From a virus, in the IMG/VR virus record IMGVR_UViG_3300027848_000085, positions 1 through 26,075 of that record: a stretch of DNA of 26,075 bases. The stretch is one strand, 5' to 3'. The notes below the pieces were generated by a model that worked only from the letters and a program-made list of their open reading frames with translations, was not told the DNA's origin and made no database searches. Shown here piece after piece: positions 6,964 through 13,724 of this stretch (position 1 is the first letter of the stretch; the number at the start of each line of letters is the position of its first letter). The translations under genes were made by a program, and so were the position numbers.

Positions 6964-8504
6964 CAGAAGGTTCCACCATCCAGCGTCACGCCATCGATCG
7001 AACCACCGGTGATCGCGACATTGCTCGCGGCCTGTGTGGACATGTTGCCGAGCCCGGAAATATCGGTGTTGGGGATCGTCGCGGACGCGGTGAAGGCCGA
7101 GGTGCCGTTGCCCTTGAGGTAACCAGTCAGAGTGGTCGCACCTGAGCCGCCCTTGGCCACGCCCAGAGTACCACCAAGGTTGCCCAGCGTGAGGCTCGCT
7201 TCATTGACGTCCAGGGTCGGATTGCCAGCAACGCCGTCCCCATTTGTCACCGTAATCCTGGTCGAGCCGGCCGTGAGCGCGCGTGCCGCAACCGTTCCAG
7301 AGCCCGTGCGGGCAATGATCCCGTTGGCGGCGAGATTGTGGAGAGTAAGCGCCTGGCCGGTGAGGCCGACAGTTGTGGCGGTGACCGCGATCCCGGTTCC
7401 TGCACCGACCTCAAGCGTGTTGCCGGTCTTGGTGAGGCCATTGCCGGCAACGATCTGCCCGGCGCCATTGAACTGGACGAAAGTGATCGCGGTGGTGCCC
7501 AGCGTGCCGCCAGCGTCGACGGTGCACAAAAGCCCGATGTCGGCGTTGACCGTACCTTGTTCGACAAAGAGATAGGCTGCGACATGCTCGTCCCAGGTCG
7601 AGAGATCGAGCGCCCGGGACCAGGTGCTCGCGGCAACAATGTAGATGCCGTTGGCACTGGCTGCGGTTTGGTCTTTTACCAGCACGCGGTCACCGGCCAC
7701 CAAAGCCACGCCGTCGATGGTCATGGTGCCTGAGAGCGAGGCAATATTGGAGGTGGACGCTGCTCTCACAGAGGCCTTGGGATCAAGCCCCTGGATCGTC
7801 AGGTCGACATAGTTCTTGGTCGCCGCATCCTGCGCCGCTGTGGGTTCCGCGAGGCCAGTAATGCGCTGGCTACCCATGCCCACATCCGCCGTTGGTGCGG
7901 CCAGCTGGTCGAGCCGGTTCGCGCGGACCCGGGCGTCGGTGTAATAGAGGTTAATGCCTTCCGACACGTCGCTGGTGGACAGGGTTATCGCGCCGGTACG
8001 CCCGGCGACCGAACTCACTGGGAACGTGATCGCGAGATTGCTCGCCGCCGTCACCCGGCCTTTAGCGTCAACCGTGATCTGCGAGGCCTGCGTGGCCGAG
8101 CCATAAGTTCCGGCGGTGACGCCGCTGTTCGCCAGGGTCGCTGCGATCATCGCATTGGCCGTACCGTTGAACGAGGCTGCGCCGGTTACATCTCCCGACA
8201 GTCCCAGCGTGCGCGACGTCGCCAGCGCAGTCGCTGTCCCGGCATTGCCCGAGATCGAGCCTGCGATCGTGCTCGAAAAGGTCTTGGTGCCAGCAATGGT
8301 TTGGTCGCCCGAGACCGAAACAAAACCACCAGAACCGCCGATAGCGATGACCGAGGTGGCGGTGCCGCCGGCGCCGCCCGTGCCGGTGCCATAATAGAGC
8401 GTATTGTCCTGCTCGTTGAACGCGAGCTCGGCATTGGCAAGCGATGCAGGAGCACCGGCACCGCCGCCCGCAGCGCGGCGCTTGATGCGTAGGGTATTGG
8501 CCAT
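6963..8504 (-). CDS. Tail fibre protein, 513 aa
   Basis: The protein has a basic start (MANTLRIKRRAAGG) and the module SLANAELAFNEQDNTLYYG, homologous to the start of the S74 fibre downstream. Further sections are Gly/Ala/Thr-rich beta repeats: GDQTIAGTKTFSS, GLSGDVTGAASFNG, ATLANSGVTAGTYG, QITVDAKGRVTAASN, YYTDARVRANRLDQL, then AAQDAATKNYVD at about residue 230, and LVKDQTAASANGIYIV, which resembles part of other phage fibre stalks. The C-terminus (GGTLGVAKGGSGATTLTGYLKGNG) is another common fibre motif. No S74 chaperone is present, so this is probably a stalk section that combines with the downstream fibre. It is joined to both neighbours by one-base TGATG overlaps. Confidence 0.82.
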   Translation of the reverse strand: MANTLRIKRRAAGGGAGAPASLANAELAFNEQDNTLYYGTGTGGAGGTATSVIAIGGSGGFVSVSGDQTIAGTKTFSSTIAGSISGNAGTATALATSRTLGLSGDVTGAASFNGTANAMIAATLANSGVTAGTYGSATQASQITVDAKGRVTAASNLAITFPVSSVAGRTGAITLSTSDVSEGINLYYTDARVRANRLDQLAAPTADVGMGSQRITGLAEPTAAQDAATKNYVDLTIQGLDPKASVRAASTSNIASLSGTMTIDGVALVAGDRVLVKDQTAASANGIYIVAASTWSRALDLSTWDEHVAAYLFVEQGTVNADIGLLCTVDAGGTLGTTAITFVQFNGAGQIVAGNGLTKTGNTLEVGAGTGIAVTATTVGLTGQALTLHNLAANGIIARTGSGTVAARALTAGSTRITVTNGDGVAGNPTLDVNEASLTLGNLGGTLGVAKGGSGATTLTGYLKGNGTSAFTASATIPNTDISGLGNMSTQAASNVAITGGSIDGVTLDGGTF

Positions 8505-8788
8505 CAGAAATTACCTCCGTCGACCAGTCTGGCCGCTTTCTCGTTGATCCATGTGTTGTTGGGGGATGAGTAAGTGAGCACGTCGCCGCCCTCGGGGGTG
8601 GCAAGCGCCACGTCAGAAAGATCGGTCAGCGCGCTCAGTGGCCCCGGCGGTCCAAGCGGCCCAGGGGGACCGGCGAGCCCGCGCGGACCCGATATCCCTG
8701 CGCTGGACACATCAAGGGTGACGCTGGTGCCATCACTCTCGACAAGGATGGTCTGGACCGTCTCGACGATCTGGAGTGCGGCGCTCAT
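8504..8788 (-). CDS. Small collagen-like tail protein, 94 aa
   Basis: A beta-prone first part (residues 1-33) is followed by six Gly-X-Y triplets at 34-51 (GPRGLAGPPGPLGPPGPL), which can form a collagen-like triple helix and act as a trimer clamp. The C-terminal section, LTDLSDVALATPEGGDVLTYSSPNNTW written in parts as LTDLSDV, GGDVLTY and NNTWIN, is a motif met in phage fibre proteins. The gene overlaps its neighbours (ATGA upstream, TGATG downstream), so it belongs to the fibre operon. Probably a connector or short fibre component; no enzyme activity is indicated. Confidence 0.72.
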   Translation of the reverse strand: MSAALQIVETVQTILVESDGTSVTLDVSSAGISGPRGLAGPPGPLGPPGPLSALTDLSDVALATPEGGDVLTYSSPNNTWINEKAARLVDGGNF

Positions 8789-9096
8789 TCGACGTCAAAT
8801 GTGAGGGTCGGCAGGACCTCACGCTCTCCGCTATCGTTCTCGAATCCCAGGGTCAGCCAGACCTTGCCGGCACCGGGCGCCAGAGGTGCGGTCTGCTCAT
8901 CGCTCCACAGCACTTCGATCTGGCCGCCCGATGCAGGCGTCAGGATGGCAAGCAAAGGCGGCGTAATGTTGGGGCTCTGATCTATGACCATCAGGGTCAG
9001 CCCCGAGATGTCCCGGGACAGCCCCGCGGCCTGACCGGCAAAGAAGGTGGCGCGCACGCGCTTGGTGCCGCCCCGGCGGATGGTCAGCCTGGTCAT
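8785..9096 (-). CDS. Small phage appendage protein, 103 aa
   Basis: This beta-rich protein begins MTRLTIRRGGTKRVRATF and ends GEREVLPTLTFDVE. The pattern, a basic start followed by alternating strands (SGLTLMVIDQSP, QIEVLWSDEQTAPL, GKVWLTLGFEND), resembles the small immunoglobulin-like or BppU-like N-terminal domains of phage baseplate/fibre proteins, though I cannot place it in a family with confidence. The ATG at 9096 has AGGTG 6 nt upstream. It is the first gene after the holin and its terminator-like hairpin, and it overlaps the next gene by ATGA. Confidence 0.6.
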   Translation of the reverse strand: MTRLTIRRGGTKRVRATFFAGQAAGLSRDISGLTLMVIDQSPNITPPLLAILTPASGGQIEVLWSDEQTAPLAPGAGKVWLTLGFENDSGEREVLPTLTFDVE

Positions 9097-9108
9097 GGTC
9101 GCACCTGT

Positions 9109-9144
9109 TTTTGAAAAAGGGTGGCGGAGGCCGAAGCCTCCGCC
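9109..9144 (-). terminator. Terminator-like hairpin with UUCG loop downstream of holin
   Basis: On the minus strand a perfect 9-bp stem (GGCGGAGGC with GCCTCCGCC) closes a TTCG tetraloop, an unusually stable loop. ACCC and then five T residues follow. The T-run is displaced by four nucleotides, so termination may be partial. It separates the holin gene from the distal fibre genes. Confidence 0.65.
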
Positions 9145-9162
9145 TTGCTAGGGTCGCTGCGA

Positions 9163-9357
9163 TCAGCCGATCCGGGAGGTCGCCGTCTTGCGGAACAGGA
9201 CACCGCCGATGCCGGTCAGCGCCAGCACAACGGTCAGCACATCGGTCTGGCTCAGGCCTGCTGGCAGGATGCCGATAGCGCCGGAAACGCCCCAGAAGCT
9301 GCCGATGATGCCAGTCCAAATGGCCTTCGAGGTCCACCAAGGTTTGATTTCTTCCAT
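9163..9357 (-). CDS. Holin-like two-helix membrane protein, 64 aa (right copy)
   Basis: It starts MEEIKPWW, crosses the membrane at about residues 11-31 (KAIWTGIIGSFWGVSGAIGIL) and 39-55 (DVLTVVLALTGIGGVLF), and ends in a basic tail (RKTATSRIG). Size, two helices and position just after an endolysin gene fit a class II-like holin that permeabilises the inner membrane at lysis. The ATG at 9357 has GGAGAAC upstream with about 5 nt spacing. Terminator-like hairpins lie on both sides (9372-9393 and 9109-9144), so expression may be set separately from the rest of the late operon. The holin role is inferred; a purely structural membrane protein cannot be excluded. Confidence 0.72.
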   Translation of the reverse strand: MEEIKPWWTSKAIWTGIIGSFWGVSGAIGILPAGLSQTDVLTVVLALTGIGGVLFRKTATSRIG

Positions 9358-9371
9358 GTCAGTTCTCCAAT

Positions 9372-9393
9372 AAAAAACCCGCCAAAGGGCGGG
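9372..9393 (-). terminator. Terminator-like hairpin between endolysin and holin (right copy)
   Basis: On the minus strand a 6-bp stem (CCCGCC with GGCGGG) closes a 4-nt loop and is followed directly by six T residues. The holin ribosome site begins a few bases later. Such a site inside a late operon implies partial read-through or antitermination. The left copy at 1069-1093 has the same form with another stem. Confidence 0.75.
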
Positions 9394-9439
9394 CGGTGGT
9401 CCGGCTGCGCGAAACGTCAGCGGATGGGTTGCGGGCGGC

Positions 9440-9976
9440 TCAGGCCTCGTTGACGGACAGGATGCCGCTAGCCGCGAGATGCACGGGCTTCGCTGTCAAA
9501 GGAGCCTTGCGATAGGGAGGCCGGCGCACAGCGATGCAGCGGTCCTTGCCGATCCGGGTGATGGTCACGCCGTCAGACTGGTTGCCGCCCAGCACATGGT
9601 AAGCGCCGTAATCCTCGCCGACATAAAGCCCGACATGGCCAGATGCCTGACCGCGGCGAAACACCAGCACATCGCCCAGCTGGCCTTTGTCGGATGCCTT
9701 GCCAAACTTGGCCCAGTTACGCGCCCACAGCGGTCCCTCAACGATCGGTTTGCCGCCGCGTTTGGCGACGACAGCCATGAATAGGCCGCACCAGGGGATT
9801 GAGTCGGCAGTGAATATCTTGGCGAGGCTGGTTTCTTTGGCCCAGTCCAGAATGACGGGATTGTTGGCGGGCCCAGACACTTCGAGGGTGCCATAAAGCT
9901 TGCGGGCTTCATCCAGCATCCGGGGTAGCGGACGCAGGTCATCGATCCAGCCATAGGCTGGTGGCAGCGGGTTCAT
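9440..9976 (-). CDS. Endolysin, TIGR02594/NlpC-P60-like cysteine peptidase
   Basis: The 178-aa product is expected to cut peptidoglycan during lysis. It begins MNPLPPAYGWIDDLRPLPRML; a family-typical first part (EARKLYGTLEVSGPANNPVILDWA) is followed by the catalytic motifs Cys63 (IPWCGLF), Arg/Trp-rich WARNW, GQLGDVLVFRR, His114 (SGHVGLYVG) and Asn132 (LGGNQSDGV). This series is typical of the TIGR02594 family, related to NlpC/P60 and CHAP peptidases. No signal peptide or membrane anchor is seen, so export should need the holin. The ATG at 9976 was chosen over an upstream start because AAGGAG lies 8 nt before it. It follows the 74-aa membrane protein gene by 20 nt and precedes a terminator-like hairpin and the holin. 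Confidence 0.85.
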   Translation of the reverse strand: MNPLPPAYGWIDDLRPLPRMLDEARKLYGTLEVSGPANNPVILDWAKETSLAKIFTADSIPWCGLFMAVVAKRGGKPIVEGPLWARNWAKFGKASDKGQLGDVLVFRRGQASGHVGLYVGEDYGAYHVLGGNQSDGVTITRIGKDRCIAVRRPPYRKAPLTAKPVHLAASGILSVNEA

Positions 9977-9996
9977 GGATATTCTCCTTGGGGAGG

Positions 9997-10221
9997 TTAG
10001 CGTTCTGAAAAGCCTTTGAAGGCTGCAAATATGATGGCCCCGGCTGTAACCAGCGTGGAGAGCCATTTGACGAACCGGACGACGCCGGTCGCGGTATTCC
10101 AGGCATCAAGCAGGTCTTTGAGCTCCTTGCGGACCGCTTTCAGGTCCTCCTGCATGGCCTCGAGGTCCGCCCGGATCAGCGCCATTTCGACAGCAGCGTC
10201 GCGTTCGGGATTGTCTGCCAT
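9997..10221 (-). CDS. Coiled-coil plus membrane-anchor protein, 74 aa (XhlA-like)
   Basis: The first 45 residues are strongly charged and helical (DAAVEMALIRADLEAMQEDL, then KAVRKELKDLLDAW), the pattern of a coiled coil. A single hydrophobic helix follows at about residues 50-70 (FVKWLSTLVTAGAIIFAAF) and the protein ends KGFSER. This layout resembles XhlA-type hemolysin/holin-accessory proteins that sit at the membrane near phage lysis genes. The ATG at 10221 overlaps the upstream stop by one base (TGATG), and the gene lies 20 nt before the endolysin. A lysis accessory role is likely by position, but sequence alone does not prove it. Confidence 0.68.
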   Translation of the reverse strand: MADNPERDAAVEMALIRADLEAMQEDLKAVRKELKDLLDAWNTATGVVRFVKWLSTLVTAGAIIFAAFKGFSER

Positions 10222-10802
10222 CAGCGTATCCTCCCGATGATCGCGATATCGGACGGGGCAATATCCAGCACATGTCCGGCTGCAAGATCGAAGTCGGTCT
10301 GCCGCTGCCGGTCGCCCGTGACATAATGGGCAAACAGCGCGCCAGGATCGAGGACTGCAGGCCCGGTCACCACCTCGAAGTGGTAGTGGATGTCCGGCGC
10401 GCGTTGGAACTTCTTGACCACGCAGCACAGCGTGAAATCATCGTGGAACTGCCGGGTGAACTCGCCAGATGGCAAATAGCCACCGCCGTTCTCGACGTTA
10501 TGGCAGCCAGGCGTCCACACCTGCGTGATCGGGCCATCAGGGCCTTCGAACACATATTCTGCCCATCCGCTCACGGCGACCGACGCATGTTCGCACAGGG
10601 TCCAGGCGACGCCTGCATCGTACATCTCGGCGATGGTAGGGTTGAGCTTTGGCGGCACAAACTCGAGCATCGGCCAAAGCCGCCAGGAGTTGGCTCCCCG
10701 GCGGAAGGTGAACCCGTTTTTGAAAACCCCGTAGTTGATCTCGAGGTCGTCGTTGATGGCGATCACCTCGTCGGTGACCGTAGGCCGGCGGTCTGCCTGC
10801 AT
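10221..10802 (-). CDS. Hypothetical phage protein, 193 aa
   Basis: I do not recognise a family. The protein is soluble and acidic, with no signal or membrane segment. It is rich in Trp, Tyr, His and Cys (SWRLWPMLEFVPP, WTLCEHASVAVSGW, VWTPGCHNVENGGGYLP, DFTLCCVVKK, IHYHFEVVTG). The first half suggests a beta-sandwich. The Cys and His residues around 98-99 and 126-127 could bind metal, but no standard motif is seen. Its ATG has AAGGGGA upstream. It lies between a fibre-like protein and the lysis genes, so it may be a tail-tip component. Confidence 0.6.
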   Translation of the reverse strand: MQADRRPTVTDEVIAINDDLEINYGVFKNGFTFRRGANSWRLWPMLEFVPPKLNPTIAEMYDAGVAWTLCEHASVAVSGWAEYVFEGPDGPITQVWTPGCHNVENGGGYLPSGEFTRQFHDDFTLCCVVKKFQRAPDIHYHFEVVTGPAVLDPGALFAHYVTGDRQRQTDFDLAAGHVLDIAPSDIAIIGRIR

Positions 10803-10813
10803 GTATTTTCCCC

Positions 10814-11722
10814 TTAGCTGACCGTGACCGACACAACTTCGCGCATCGTATGCGTACCCGACTGGCCTCCGGACGCGGCGATCGCAGCGCCGCCTTGGCT
10901 GGAGGCAAGGTTGAACGTGTCGGTCGCTGCGTTGATGACGAAGTAGGTCGTGTTGGCGAGGATGCCGGTCGGGAGCACCCCGGAGGTCGTGAACTGGACG
11001 CGCTTGCCGTTTGTCAGACCGTGGCCTGCAGAAGTGACGGTCGCCGGAGTGGCGATGGTAATGGTGACGGCACGCGGCAGGAGGGACGCAAATGGGTTGC
11101 CGCTAAGAGCACCGTAAGCCTCAAAGGCGGTGATCGGGTCCTTGTAACCATAGCGTGTGCCAGAGCCGGTGCCGGTGAAACTGAGCGCTGCGCCGCCGAG
11201 GGTCGCGGCGATTTTGAACGCGCTGGAGCTCATCACCGACTGCACGAAGTACATCGTGAAGGCTGTGATCCCGGTGGGCATGCCGCCTGTGCAATAGAAC
11301 TGGACCGGATCGCCCACAGCCAAACCATGCGAGGTCCAGTTGATGTTGTTGGTCGGCGAAGGGCTGAACGTGATCCCGGTCACAAAGGTGGCCCAGGCGA
11401 CCGAGCCTGCACTTAAGGTAAAAATGGTGCCGTTGATGCGAAGGCGGCTTGGCTGGAGCGCCGCATTGTAGCCGTCCAGGCCGATCAGCGTCCGCGAGGT
11501 TGCGGCATAGAAGTCGTAGTCATGGACGACCGCGCGAATGGTGCGGCCCTGCCACGTGGCCGGTGTGAAGTTTCCGCCGCCAAGAGATGTGAAATAACCG
11601 CCGTCGGCGCCGTACTGCTCCACCGCGCTGTATTTGTCGGCAAACGAGTAATAGCTGACGGGCAGATCAACCTGCCGCTCATCACTGCCAGAGCCGAGCA
11701 GGATCCCAAGCACCCCGGACAT
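10814..11722 (-). CDS. Tail fibre-like protein with two HGL-type beta domains, 302 aa
   Basis: The start at 11722 (MSGVLGILLGSG) was chosen because it overlaps the preceding stop by one base (TGATG); the longer frame upstream is antisense-like sequence in another gene. The N-terminal 100 residues include YYSFADKYSAVEQYGADGGY and TWQGRTIRAVVHDYDFYA. Two copies of a domain common in phage fibres follow: SHGLAVGDPVQFYCTGGMPTG with YFVQSV...FKIA, and AGHGLTNGKRVQFTTSGVLPTG with YFVINA...FNLA. Each is a roughly 70-residue beta module ending in a GG-rich strand. It probably forms part of the tail-tip appendage. Ends MREVVSVTVS. Confidence 0.75.
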   Translation of the reverse strand: MSGVLGILLGSGSDERQVDLPVSYYSFADKYSAVEQYGADGGYFTSLGGGNFTPATWQGRTIRAVVHDYDFYAATSRTLIGLDGYNAALQPSRLRINGTIFTLSAGSVAWATFVTGITFSPSPTNNINWTSHGLAVGDPVQFYCTGGMPTGITAFTMYFVQSVMSSSAFKIAATLGGAALSFTGTGSGTRYGYKDPITAFEAYGALSGNPFASLLPRAVTITIATPATVTSAGHGLTNGKRVQFTTSGVLPTGILANTTYFVINAATDTFNLASSQGGAAIAASGGQSGTHTMREVVSVTVS

Positions 11723-12810
11723 CAGCTGAGCCCAGTGCCCGAGACGAACCAGACGTTGGTCTCGACCTTGATGAGCGTTGCCAGCCCACGGACCGCCAGC
11801 GTCCGATTGCCGGTGCTTATGGTGCCGGCCTGACAGAGGGTGACGCCCGAGCCTTGCGCGATCGTGATGGCTGCGCCGCCGTTGTTGATGATCGTGATGG
11901 TGGTGCCAACTGGAAAGCCCACCGTGCCATTGGGCGGGACCGTGATGGTCTGGGCCGCTGAGTTGAGCGAATAGATATGCTTGCCGTTGTCGGCAGCGAC
12001 CAACTGGTAGGACGCGCTCTGGGCATTTTGCGGCACTTCGCGAAAGCCGATCGACCAGGCCGAGCCGCCAGCATCGCTGACGGTCGACCCCGTCGCGGCG
12101 CCCGAGATCGTCTTGCTGGTCAATGTTTGAGTGTCGGTCGTGCCAACCGCTGCACCCGAGGGTGCCGACTTGCCTGACCACGCCGCAAGGTTGGCGCTGT
12201 AGCCTTGCACATTGCTGCCGATGGCGAGCCCGAGATTGCTGCGGGCGGTTGCTGCGTCACCTGCACCGGTGCCGCCATTGGCAAGTGCGATAGTGCCGGT
12301 GATCTTGGCGCCCGCCAGCGAAGTCAGCCAGGTGGGATCCGCATAGGTGCCTGTGGTGAGCACGGCATTGCCCGAAACCGAGGGAGCCGAAAGCGCCACG
12401 GTCCAAGCTGCAATCGTGCCGCTGCCGCCCACCATGGCGACGTTGACCACCAGCGCCCCGGTGCCCGATGTGTAGGCGGTAATCTGTCCATGCATCCAGT
12501 TGGCCGGCGTCGCCGTCGACGTGATCGTCACCCACTGGCCCACCACGAAGGCTTTGGCAGTCTGGACCGTGAGCGACTTTGAGCCCGTACCGATGGCAAG
12601 CGAGGTCGTGCTGGTTGCACTGGTGCCGGGCGCATTGACCGCCGTTGCCGCGCTGGCGGCCGCACTGGTCGCATAGCCATTGGCCTCAACGGCCAGCGCG
12701 TTGGCTTCGGTGCCGAAGGTCGGCAGCGCGCCAAGAAAGTCGTCCGCGCGCGCAGAGAAGTTCGCCGCATCCGTCCGGGACGGCGGCGTTGGCAAAGCTG
12801 TGATAGGCAT
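11722..12810 (-). CDS. Tail fibre/stalk protein, 362 aa
   Basis: The N-terminal part, PITALPTPPSRTDAANFSARAD and an Ala-rich helix (ANALAVEANGYATSAAASAAT), is a common opening of phage fibre proteins that dock on the tail tip. Later sections include KITGTIALANGGTGAGDAA with ARSNLGLAIGSN (about residues 169-200), TDTQTLTSKTISGA (about 225), and a C-terminal beta domain with YQLVAADNGKHIYSLNSAAQTITVP, which resembles fibre knob domains. The ATG at 12810 has GAGGTG 7 nt upstream, so it is translated independently of the gene before it. Probably anchors or forms a side fibre. Confidence 0.78.
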   Translation of the reverse strand: MPITALPTPPSRTDAANFSARADDFLGALPTFGTEANALAVEANGYATSAAASAATAVNAPGTSATSTTSLAIGTGSKSLTVQTAKAFVVGQWVTITSTATPANWMHGQITAYTSGTGALVVNVAMVGGSGTIAAWTVALSAPSVSGNAVLTTGTYADPTWLTSLAGAKITGTIALANGGTGAGDAATARSNLGLAIGSNVQGYSANLAAWSGKSAPSGAAVGTTDTQTLTSKTISGAATGSTVSDAGGSAWSIGFREVPQNAQSASYQLVAADNGKHIYSLNSAAQTITVPPNGTVGFPVGTTITIINNGGAAITIAQGSGVTLCQAGTISTGNRTLAVRGLATLIKVETNVWFVSGTGLS

Positions 12811-12830
12811 GAATTACACCTCAGGGATGA

Positions 12831-13724
12831 TCAGGTGAGCCCCTCGATGGTCAGGCTGCAATAGCTGACCGTCGGGTAGGCAAGGTCGATCGAGAACTCT
12901 TTGTAAAAGCCGTAGACGGTGAGGCTCTCGAAGCTTTCGGAACCGATCCACAGCACTGGTGATGCGCGCAGTGACGCAAGGGTGCGGGCAACATCATCGA
13001 TGGCGCTGGTCGGCATGACCACGCGCGCCGTCATGCGCTTGGCAAAGGCACGCTCGACCACCGAGGTGACCCCGAACTGATCGGTCTCCTTGCGGCTGTA
13101 GTCGATGATGCCGATGTCGGCGCCGTGCTCGGTGTCGCCAATGGTGAACTGCCGGCCGACCAGCAGCGTGCCGCAAGAAACCAGATCATTGGGATTATCC
13201 CGGATCATCGTGACCGTGAGAACACCGGCCTCGTAGACCGGCACATCGAGGAACAGCAGGCTCGACTTGCGGCCCACGGGCTCAAAGAACCAGCTGAACC
13301 AGTTGTCGATGGCCGAGCCGCCGACATTAAAGCTCTGGGTCTTCGAATAGAGCGGTGACCCTGACACCGTCAGCGTCAGCGTGGCGCTTTCTGCGTTGGT
13401 GTCGATCAGAGCAACGCCGTCCGTTGCGCCGGGTGCCAGAACCACCTGCAGCGAGCCTGCGCGCGTTGTGGCCGTGCCTACGCGGTCATCAAACATCGCC
13501 CAGCGGTTGGTCGGGCCGATGTCGAGCCACTTGGTCGGATCGCTGGCCGGGTTGACCCCGGTTGATGCAGCCAGGGCCTCGTAGCGCCGGTGGGTGGCGG
13601 TCAGGATGACCCGGGCGGCGACAGCATAGGCCGTGCCGGAGCCCCAAGCAGCATAGTCGGTTTCCGGGGCCGTGCTGCTGGACAGCATGGCGTCGGTGAT
13701 GGTCGTCGGGCGGATCAACTTCAT
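12831..13724 (-). CDS. Tail protein with an N-terminal carbohydrate-binding-like module, 297 aa
   Basis: Residues about 23-80 have the spacing of small chitin-binding type modules found in phage tail proteins: YAAWGSGTAYAVAARVI, RRYEALAASTGVNPAS, WLDIGPTNRWAMFD. A central beta-rich domain follows. The C-terminal part (DTEHGADIGIIDYSRKETD, TSVVERAFAKRMTARV, GFYKEFSIDLAYPTVSYCSLTIEGL) looks like a structural tail domain. The gene directly follows the tape measure (ATGA overlap), where distal-tail proteins usually lie, so it may cap the tail tube and carry the fibres. No protease or lysozyme motif is visible. Confidence 0.65.
   Translation of the reverse strand: MKLIRPTTITDAMLSSSTAPETDYAAWGSGTAYAVAARVILTATHRRYEALAASTGVNPASDPTKWLDIGPTNRWAMFDDRVGTATTRAGSLQVVLAPGATDGVALIDTNAESATLTLTVSGSPLYSKTQSFNVGGSAIDNWFSWFFEPVGRKSSLLFLDVPVYEAGVLTVTMIRDNPNDLVSCGTLLVGRQFTIGDTEHGADIGIIDYSRKETDQFGVTSVVERAFAKRMTARVVMPTSAIDDVARTLASLRASPVLWIGSESFESLTVYGFYKEFSIDLAYPTVSYCSLTIEGLT

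Larger units (their letters stand above)
9163..9810 (-). repeat. Right-hand partner of the duplicated lysis cassette
   Basis: This stretch, holin plus the last two-thirds of the endolysin, is the counterpart of 861-1493. Similarity stops at 9810, inside the endolysin gene, which continues normally to 9976 here. That makes this the intact copy and the left one the broken copy. Confidence 0.75.

Noticed and set aside
11723-12181. Upstream extension of the 302-aa fibre frame
   Set aside because: It overlaps a clearly coding fibre gene in another frame. The TGATG junction at 11722 gives a better start.
4715-12810. A diversity-generating retroelement acting on the fibre genes
   Set aside because: No reverse transcriptase gene and no template/variable repeat pair with adenine-specific differences was found in the window.
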